From positions 35,421 through 99,420 of the forward strand of contig PAAG01000029.1 in the NCBI GenBank assembly GCA_002698785.1: a DNA stretch of 64,000 bases, read 5' to 3'. The notes under the pieces were generated by a model. The model had not been told where the DNA came from, did no database searches, and worked only from the letters and a program-made list of their open reading frames with translations. Made by a program: the position numbers and the translations under genes. The stretch is from Verrucomicrobiales bacterium (GTDB lineage Bacteria > Verrucomicrobiota > Verrucomicrobiia > Verrucomicrobiales > DEV007). This document shows positions 58,626 to 64,000 of the stretch, piece after piece. The stretch's first letter is position 1. Every line of letters starts with the position of its first letter.

Positions 58626-60305
58626 ATGTCTCTCGTGCCTCTTCTTACCAAGGTTTCCCTGAACAGCGGATGTCTCGATGCACCCCGATGCGAAGAAGTG
58701 CTGGCGGAAGCTGCCTCGCGACGTGTTTCGCTGGTGGATGCGGTTTTCGATGCCGAGTTGGTAGATGAAGAGCAATTTGCTCGACAGTTGGCGAAGGAAG
58801 CCGGATTGGAGTTTCTTGCGGAATCGGAGCTGGATCTGTCCAATTCGCTGCACCGTGTCTTCCCTGCGAAGCTCGCACTGCGACATCGCCTGTTGCCTGC
58901 GCAGTATGATGAAGACTCCATCACTCTGATGACCTACGATCCGTTCAACCTGGAAGCGCGTCAGGCAATCGGCAGGGAATGGACAAAACCGGTTTCGTGG
59001 GTGGTGAGCACTCGCTATCGGGTTCTTGAAGGACTGCGCCAAGGCTACGGAGTGGGCGCGGAGCAGTTTGATGAATTGCTGGAAGGCCGCGAGTCTTCGG
59101 GAGATGACGAATTTGAGCAGGAGGTAACGCAGCTCGACGAGGAAGAAGAAGAAGCCTCGGTCATGAACTTCGTGAACCAGATTTTTCGCGAAGCGTTGCG
59201 GGAGAGGGCGACGGATATTCATGTGGAGCCTCTGGAGAAAAACCTTCGGATTCGATACCGCATCGATGGGGCGCTCCAGGAAGTGGCTGTGCCGCCTGAC
59301 ATTCGTGCCCTGCAGGCATCCTTGATTTCGCGCCTCAAGATCATGGCGCAACTCGACATCGCCGAACGGCGTTTGCCGCAGGATGGGCGTATCAACCTGG
59401 AGCTCGATGGAAGCCCGGTCGATGTGCGTGTCGCGACGATTCCTTCGGTGAATGGGGAAAGTGTCAGTCTCCGTCTTTTGACTCGGCAGAATTTCGACAT
59501 CGCCATGCTGGGAATCGATCCGGTGACGGAGAAAACGATTCGCGATCTGTTGAAGCAGCCGAACGGGATCATCCTGGTGACGGGGCCGACGGGTTCCGGT
59601 AAGTCGACGACTCTGTATACCTTTCTCAAGATTCTGAACACGAAGCAGACGCGCATCGTGACGGTCGAGGACCCGGTGGAGAATCGGCTCGATGGGGTGA
59701 TCCAGATCGCGATCAAGCCAGAGATCGGGCTGACCTTTGCGAGTGGTTTGCGGAGTATCCTGCGGGGTGATCCGAATATCATCATGGTGGGGGAGATGCG
59801 TGACCTGGAGACGACGGAGATCGCGATTCGTGGTGCTTTGACAGGGCACCTGGTGTTTTCGACGCTTCATACGAATGATGCTGTGTCAGGAATTACACGT
59901 CTCCTCGATATGGGAGTGGAGCCGTTCCTCATTGCGTCGTCCGTGCGAGCCTTCCTTGCACAGCGTCTTGTCAGGAAACTGTGCGACGAGTGCAAACGCC
60001 CTGCGGTGGTGGAAGATGAATACTTGAATGAGGTGGGCTTTCCGCTCGATCGGAAAGCGGGCATTTTTGAGGCGACCGGATGCCGTGCCTGTCGTGACAC
60101 AGGATACCGCGGGCGGATGGCGATTCTCGAGATCTGTGTGATCAAACCGGAGCTATCGGAATTGATTACGTCTCATGCCTCCTACTCACAACTGAAGAAG
60201 CAGGCTCTAGCCGGAGGAATGACGACCCTTCGCGATTATGGGTGGAATAAGGTGGCGAGTGGGGAGACTACGATTGAGGAAGTGCTGAGTAATGTGGAGC
60301 ACTAG
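58626..60305 (+). CDS. GspE/PilB-type secretion or pilus assembly ATPase
   Basis: Hexameric ATPase of 559 residues. The T2SS/PilB N-terminal domain spans about 1-150. RATDIHVEP (about 196) is the usual lead-in, Walker A GPTGSGKST is at 320-328, the Asp box VTVEDPVENRLDGVIQI follows, then Walker B IIMVGEMRDLETTEIA and the His box FSTLHTND. A tetra-cysteine zinc site (CDECK, then CRACRDTGYRG) is present, typical of GspE/PilB and not PilT. The rest of the secretion or pilus genes are not here. It is divergent from the SpoIIM-like gene; the start ATG is at 58626. Confidence 0.92.
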   Translation: MSLVPLLTKVSLNSGCLDAPRCEEVLAEAASRRVSLVDAVFDAELVDEEQFARQLAKEAGLEFLAESELDLSNSLHRVFPAKLALRHRLLPAQYDEDSITLMTYDPFNLEARQAIGREWTKPVSWVVSTRYRVLEGLRQGYGVGAEQFDELLEGRESSGDDEFEQEVTQLDEEEEEASVMNFVNQIFREALRERATDIHVEPLEKNLRIRYRIDGALQEVAVPPDIRALQASLISRLKIMAQLDIAERRLPQDGRINLELDGSPVDVRVATIPSVNGESVSLRLLTRQNFDIAMLGIDPVTEKTIRDLLKQPNGIILVTGPTGSGKSTTLYTFLKILNTKQTRIVTVEDPVENRLDGVIQIAIKPEIGLTFASGLRSILRGDPNIIMVGEMRDLETTEIAIRGALTGHLVFSTLHTNDAVSGITRLLDMGVEPFLIASSVRAFLAQRLVRKLCDECKRPAVVEDEYLNEVGFPLDRKAGIFEATGCRACRDTGYRGRMAILEICVIKPELSELITSHASYSQLKKQALAGGMTTLRDYGWNKVASGETTIEEVLSNVEH

Positions 60306-60309
60306 TTTC

Positions 60310-60336
60310 AGTGATCGGTAATTAGTGATCGGTAAT
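60310..60336. repeat. AGTGATCGGTAAT direct repeat
   Basis: Two copies of AGTGATCGGTAAT (60310-60322 and 60324-60336), one base apart, just after gspE. A related copy lies at 17355-17385 on the opposite strand. Confidence 0.7.
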
Positions 60337-60351
60337 CAGTCCTGCGCGGGA

Positions 60352-60371
60352 AAATGATGGGTAATGATGGG
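60352..60371. repeat. AATGATGGG direct repeat
   Basis: Two AATGATGGG units, ten bases apart. They are related to the hairpin arms at 14767-14807. A short GAGGTCAGAGGTCAGAGG repeat follows directly. Confidence 0.55.
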
Positions 60372-60467
60372 AGGAGACAGAGGTCAGAGGTCAGAGGAGT
60401 CTTGCGATGTTTGACCTCTTTCATATGTCTGCTTGAGCTTCACTGCAGTTCATGACCCTATTTGCAG

Positions 60468-61205
60468 CTACGTTCCGGGGTAGATTGTTTTGGGGGCGCG
60501 AGATTTGTGGTAGGCTTGGTTGGTTGGATCGTAGTAGGGGTTGTAATGGGGATGCCAGTCGGGATCTCGGCGAGCGGCGGCTCGGACGGCTTTCTCTTTT
60601 TTGCGGCGGGCGAGTTGTTCCAAGGGGCTTTCACAGGTGGGCCCGGGTTCTGCTGCTTGTTCTGATACAGTGATGGTTTCGTCGTCCTCTATTTTGGGTT
60701 CGTCCGAGCACGGTCCAGGATCCGGTAGCCAGAGGGATGCGGAGTGCACGCTTTGGTGGTTCGTGGGACGCGGGGGAGTTTCGTCTTCGCGAATTTCGCC
60801 AGCGCGGAATTTTTTGATGAATTCGTGGAGTGTGTCGACTTGAGGTTCGGGCTTTTTCTCTGGTGGATTGTAGGCTCCGATCATGCGGGCGATTTCGCGT
60901 CCGGCGAGGATGACGTCTCGGTCGCGGGCGTTTTCGCTGAAAAGGATCTGCTTGAAGCGGTCGATGATCATCTCGCGTGTGCAGCCGGATTTTTCACGGT
61001 CGTGCTGCTGGAGTGACTCGAGGTATTCCTGCGCGTCTTCGCGTTGGAGGACGCGGCCTGCGTTACTTGACGCGCTTTCGGGGGAGCAGTTGTAGCCTGC
61101 TTCGAGCCAGGACTGGCCGAGGTTGCCGGTGATGTGATAGCGGTCGAGGAAATGGCGTTGGCGGGAATTTAGAGGGCGAGGGGAGTTCGATGTGTTTTTG
61201 TGCAT
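60468..61205 (-). CDS. phage terminase small subunit-like protein (orphan)
   Basis: A 245-residue protein. Residues about 12-62 resemble the helix-turn-helix of terminase small subunits (LNSRQRHFLDRYHITGNLGQ, then SWLEAGYNCSPESASSNAGR). The next helix MIIDRFKQILFSENARDRDVIL fits the oligomerisation region. From about 130 the protein becomes Pro/Glu/Arg-rich and low in complexity and ends with a HPHYNPYYDPTNQAYH stretch. There is no terminase large subunit, portal or capsid gene nearby, so it is a remnant of a prophage or a domesticated DNA-binding protein. The N-terminal identification is by pattern only. Confidence 0.65.
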   Translation of the reverse strand: MHKNTSNSPRPLNSRQRHFLDRYHITGNLGQSWLEAGYNCSPESASSNAGRVLQREDAQEYLESLQQHDREKSGCTREMIIDRFKQILFSENARDRDVILAGREIARMIGAYNPPEKKPEPQVDTLHEFIKKFRAGEIREDETPPRPTNHQSVHSASLWLPDPGPCSDEPKIEDDETITVSEQAAEPGPTCESPLEQLARRKKEKAVRAAARRDPDWHPHYNPYYDPTNQAYHKSRAPKTIYPGT

Positions 61206-61279
61206 GTTGTAATTCTAACATATACACAATGGTATGTCGAGGCAGAAGGCAGAAGTGCTTTCCCGAAGATCAAAGATAA

Positions 61280-61317
61280 ACGGAAAGCCGTTGGAGTCCG
61301 GGGAAGGCGCAAAGGCG
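61280..61317. repeat. decayed single copy of the 39-bp hairpin repeat
   Basis: Matches the unit at 63833-64000 at 33 of 38 positions by my alignment; the outer stem is partly kept and the inner stem has one mismatch. It lies alone in a 290-base gap. Confidence 0.65.
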
Positions 61318-61496
61318 ATTTTCAGCGGCCGGCAGTTTGACGATGGAAGTTGAGGTTGTTGCAGGCTCACTTTACAAAGAATGGACGGACTCGTATTATG
61401 CTTGAGCTTTTTGTAACCGTTGGTGCCGAGTTGTCTGATTTACACTCTTATTGACTTTCGGTGAGCTAAGACTGGTAGTTACGCTGCTCTGTTAGA

Positions 61497-62039
61497 ATGG
61501 AATCTAAGTTTTTCGATTGGAACTTACAGTTCGAAGATGACGAACAATCGGTGCTGATTGAGCCGGATGAGGAGACGAATTTCTTTGAGTTGTATTTACG
61601 TGGGGCTGATGTTGATGAGGAATTTTTCTCTGGGTTCAAGTTCGGGTGGAATCAGAAAGGGGTAAGGAGTCATACTCTCGCAAATAACTTTGGGTGGCGG
61701 ATTGTATCGACGGAACTTCGCTCGGCGATTGAAGAGTCGACTACTGATTTGACATTTTGGGAGATTCCCGGGTTCGATGGATTTTCGGTCGTGGTTCCGC
61801 TGGTTAATGTTTCTGGATGCGTCAATACCGATGAAAGTGTGGGGCGACTACGTCGTCTTGGCGATAATCGAGTAGAAATTGACTCAATTGAGAGACTGGT
61901 TGTTGATTCCAACTTTGTTCCAGATTGCGAGGCATTTACGATCACTGAAGATCCAGTGACGATCTTCGTTTCGACGAAGCTAAAGGACGTGATTGCCAAT
62001 TTCGTACCAGGACGTTACAACTCAGTGGACTTGCATTGA
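61497..62039 (+). CDS. uncharacterised protein, possibly immunity-protein-like
   Basis: A 180-residue acidic protein. No signal peptide or membrane helix. The features are beta-rich and aromatic (FFDWNLQFEDDEQSVLIEP), with GWRIVSTELRSAIEE near 62-76. The late segment (ERLVVDSNFVPDCEAFTITE, then VTIFVSTKLKDVIANF) has the look of DUF1629/Imm11-like immunity proteins (a ligand-free guess). No toxin gene lies beside it. It lies in a gene-poor stretch and is AT-richer than its neighbours. Confidence 0.55.
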   Translation: MESKFFDWNLQFEDDEQSVLIEPDEETNFFELYLRGADVDEEFFSGFKFGWNQKGVRSHTLANNFGWRIVSTELRSAIEESTTDLTFWEIPGFDGFSVVVPLVNVSGCVNTDESVGRLRRLGDNRVEIDSIERLVVDSNFVPDCEAFTITEDPVTIFVSTKLKDVIANFVPGRYNSVDLH

Positions 62040-62141
62040 GTTTTGTAGAAGGTCATGGTTAGTGTTGCCATTATTTGGCTAGTAAGCCTTCTGTTTTGAT
62101 CCGTGGTAGAAGATTGGAAGCGAACCGGCGGAGGAAGCAGC

Positions 62142-63740
62142 CTACGGCTTCAAAAGAATTCGAAACACTTCCTCGATGGTTTCTTTTTTGTCGAGGCAGC
62201 GGTGGTTGTGGGGAATGATGACTTCGGAGTCTACGTCGTCGAGATGGCTGCTCCAGTATTCGACAACGCCGTCGGAGCTGTCTTCGATCGGGCCGCTTCT
62301 TCCTCGGTTGCCGATGATGCTGTGGAGGGCGACGGGATGACCAAGAGGTAGGTCGGGTAGAATCTGCAGGGTAGGTTGGCGAGGTGAGAGGGAGCTGACG
62401 CTGTCCATGTTTCCTTTGCCCAGCTCGGCGTAGATTTCGGTGAAGGCTCCGGGATTCGCTGTGGAGATCCGTTCGTAGAAGGCTTTGAATTTGTTGGGCG
62501 GTTTGACGAGGGACTCGCCCAGCTTCCCAACCGGATTGTCGGCGAAATGGCTGCCTCGGTGAGGGACGGTGATGAAGATGACGCTTTTGACGCTGGGCTC
62601 GGGTTTCCAGAGGAAGGCCTCGATCAGGGCGGCGCGGTCTTAGTCGCTCAGGACTAGGGTGTCGAGGGGGCGAGTGAATCCTGCCTCCCAGAAGGCATCG
62701 CCGGGATCGGTGATAAGGCTGCGGGCGACGATCCCTCCCATGCTGTGGGTGAGGAGGGTGGTTCGCTGCATGGCCGGATCGGAGAGGGAAGGGTCGAGCT
62801 TCCGGCGGAGTTCTCGGTATTGGGTGCGGAGGATGCGACCGGAGTAGAGGCCGGGCGCGGAAGTGTTGTAAAGATAGTGCCAGATCTGGTATCGCTCGCG
62901 CAGCTCGTCATTTCCTCGCAGGGTGTTGGTCAGCTCTGCCCAGGTAAGCGGGGAATCGAGGAGGCCGTGGATCATGATGAGTGGCTCCTTTTTCGGATCG
63001 TAGCGCTCCATGAGGTAGAGCTGAGGATCTCGCCCGGGGGTGGGTGTAAGTAGATCAGCGAACTCTGATTTGCTGAGATCCTTTGCTCGCTCGAGCATGG
63101 CTGCGAGGGCGATGGAGTAATCGGCAGCGAGAGGTTCGTTCTTGCCTAACACTGTGACGTCTCTGTGTTTGAGAGTGCAGAGGAGTTCGATTTCGACGGA
63201 CTGCTTTCCGTCTCGGACAGGACCCGGATGAATGACAGCGGTGGCTTCTCTCGTGATCGCTTCGGGCGGATAGTAGGACTCGATGGGATCTCTACCGGTG
63301 TTTTCCCTGAGGGCTTTGAGCGGGCAGCCGATTCCGTCGCGTCTGTGGTGATCGATCTTTTTGACCTGAAAATCGACTGCGGGTTTGATTTCGTCGAAAT
63401 AGGCCGGGTCGTATCGGTCGGCTCCGCTTGTTCGGAAATGGACCTGATAAGTGGTTTTGGCTGGCTCACCTGATGGAGGAGCGACTTCTGCTGAGAGTTG
63501 TCCGTTTTTTTCTTCGTTCCAGATTTCCACGAAGTGTCCAAGGGCGTGGGCGGACTCGCCCGAGTTCGGCGTCTCGAGGGCGAGCTCGAGGAGGCCGTGC
63601 ATGGTAGATGGCTCCAGCGGGCAGTCGCGGCCACCGAGTGAATGGGACTGCACGAGTCTCGCTGGGATCACGGCACAGGAACTCAGTGCCAACGGGAGAA
63701 GACCGATGGCGAGCATGAGCGGTGCAGCGACGCGGTTCAT
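62142..63740 (-). pseudogene. lipoprotein alpha/beta hydrolase interrupted by in-frame TAA
   Basis: A lipase/esterase-like gene whose reading frame is continuous from 63740 to 62142 (532 codons) except for one TAA at 62642-62640 (codon 367). Signal peptide with lipobox LSSC. Oxyanion segment IMIHGLLDSPLTW, nucleophile Ser333 in THSMGGIV. After the stop codon the same frame goes on with SVIFITVPHRGS, Asp490 in SSDGVVEY and His513 in NHRCLD, which complete the catalytic triad. A product ending at codon 366 would lack Asp and His and should be inactive. The continuity of frame makes a single base change (for example AAA or GAA to TAA) the simplest cause. Readthrough or a sequencing error are alternatives. 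Confidence 0.75.
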
Positions 63741-63832
63741 TGGGACTTACGCTATCACTTCCCCAGCGGAGGGAAAGTGAAATTGGCGTAAGGTCTGACG
63801 TGGACCGCGGGGCAAATTTACACTGTTAAGGG

Positions 63833-64000
63833 CACAAAGGCAGACGGACAGTCCCGCGTCCGCGGGACGTCCGGTGAAGGCACAAAGGCACACGGACAGC
63901 CGTTGGCGTCCGGTGAAGGCACAAAGGCACACGGACAGCCGTTGGCGTCCGGTGAAGGCACAAAGGCACACGGACAGCCGTTGGCGTCCGGTGAAGGCAC
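63833..64000. repeat. tandem 39/48-bp hairpin repeat
   Basis: Units begin with CACAAAGGCA at 63833 (48-bp variant), 63881, 63920 and 63959 (39 bp each) and a further start at 63998 at the window edge. Each holds CGGAC-A-GCC-GTT-GGC-GTCCG, a stem with a bulged A. In the 48-bp unit the inner stem is longer and still pairs (63845-63873). The 13-codon reading on the minus strand is a by-product of the period. It runs out of the window. Confidence 0.88.

Noticed and set aside
58497..59870. 458-codon upstream part of the minus-strand frame that contains the SpoIIM-like gene
   Set aside because: It is antisense to the conserved gspE gene, rich in His/Arg/Gln, and has no motif; family starts fit near 58496.
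60468..61205. Prophage
   Set aside because: Only one terminase-like gene; no integrase, capsid, portal or lysis gene.
62640..62642. Selenocysteine or other programmed recoding at the lipase stop
   Set aside because: The codon is TAA, not TGA, and no special downstream structure was recognised; mutation is simpler.
63747..63971. Protein with 13-residue repeats on the minus strand
   Set aside because: The 39-bp period is a multiple of three, so any frame stays open; the hairpin with compensating changes explains the sequence better.
63833..64000. CRISPR array
   Set aside because: The units join directly and are identical throughout; no unique spacers.

Overview
The window looks like chromosomal DNA of a member of the Planctomycetota/Verrucomicrobiota group, most likely Verrucomicrobiota. 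Pointers are two SHD1 (Sla1 homology 1) domains (7977-8822 and the end of 20099-20710), a planctomycete-type c-type cytochrome fused to one of them, two secreted formylglycine sulfatases, a choice-of-anchor-type beta-helix protein with a lysine/arginine-rich tail, and a split SpoIIM/RDD pair. Placement below phylum is not supported. I recognise no tRNA, rRNA, CRISPR array or insertion sequence.

Left part (1-22.4 kb): the C-terminal part of a membrane Ser/Thr kinase, a ClpX-like unfoldase without a zinc finger, a hybrid sensor kinase, a 3D-domain lipoprotein, a cyclic-nucleotide-binding protein, an SHD1/LamG-like secreted protein, a YbgC-type thioesterase, a beta-helix protein with a very basic tail, and a MASE1-GGDEF diguanylate cyclase with a small Cys-motif gene just upstream. 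Then come a VOC protein, a sulfatase and a co-directional run fabG - pgl - CtBP-like dehydrogenase - GNAT. The run is followed by a c-type cytochrome-SHD1 gene and a second sulfatase, transcribed divergently.

Centre (22.7-49.3 kb): one gene of 26.6 kb, about 42% of the window, encoding a protein of 8876 residues. It has a long signal peptide, a filamentous-haemagglutinin/TPS-type N-terminal domain and then about 115 canonical (plus about a dozen degenerate) copies of a roughly 60-residue repeat built round the motif [I/L]GHGG. The array is hierarchical. Four macro-blocks each start with a related header and end with a related trailer. A cassette of six distinguishable repeat types recurs five times in the same order, and extra beta-domain-like inserts sit at equivalent places after several cassettes. 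A strong hairpin terminator follows. No TpsB/Omp85 partner lies in the window. This is the main candidate for an undescribed system.

Right part (49.4-64 kb): a two-gene unit that probably performs the last two steps of mnm5U34 tRNA modification (MnmC(o)-like FAD oxidoreductase plus MnmM methyltransferase). Next come an ankyrin lipoprotein, glgC, glmS, a tandem-ACT protein, RDD and SpoIIM proteins with overlapping stop/start codons, a GspE/PilB ATPase and an orphan phage-terminase small-subunit-like gene. The segment ends with an uncharacterised protein, a lipase-like gene broken by an in-frame TAA, and a tandem 39/48-bp hairpin repeat that runs off the edge.

Intergenic DNA carries several dispersed short repeats: a 19-bp exact pair, AGTGATCGGTAAT-type repeats, AATGATGGG hairpins and the bulged-hairpin minisatellite.
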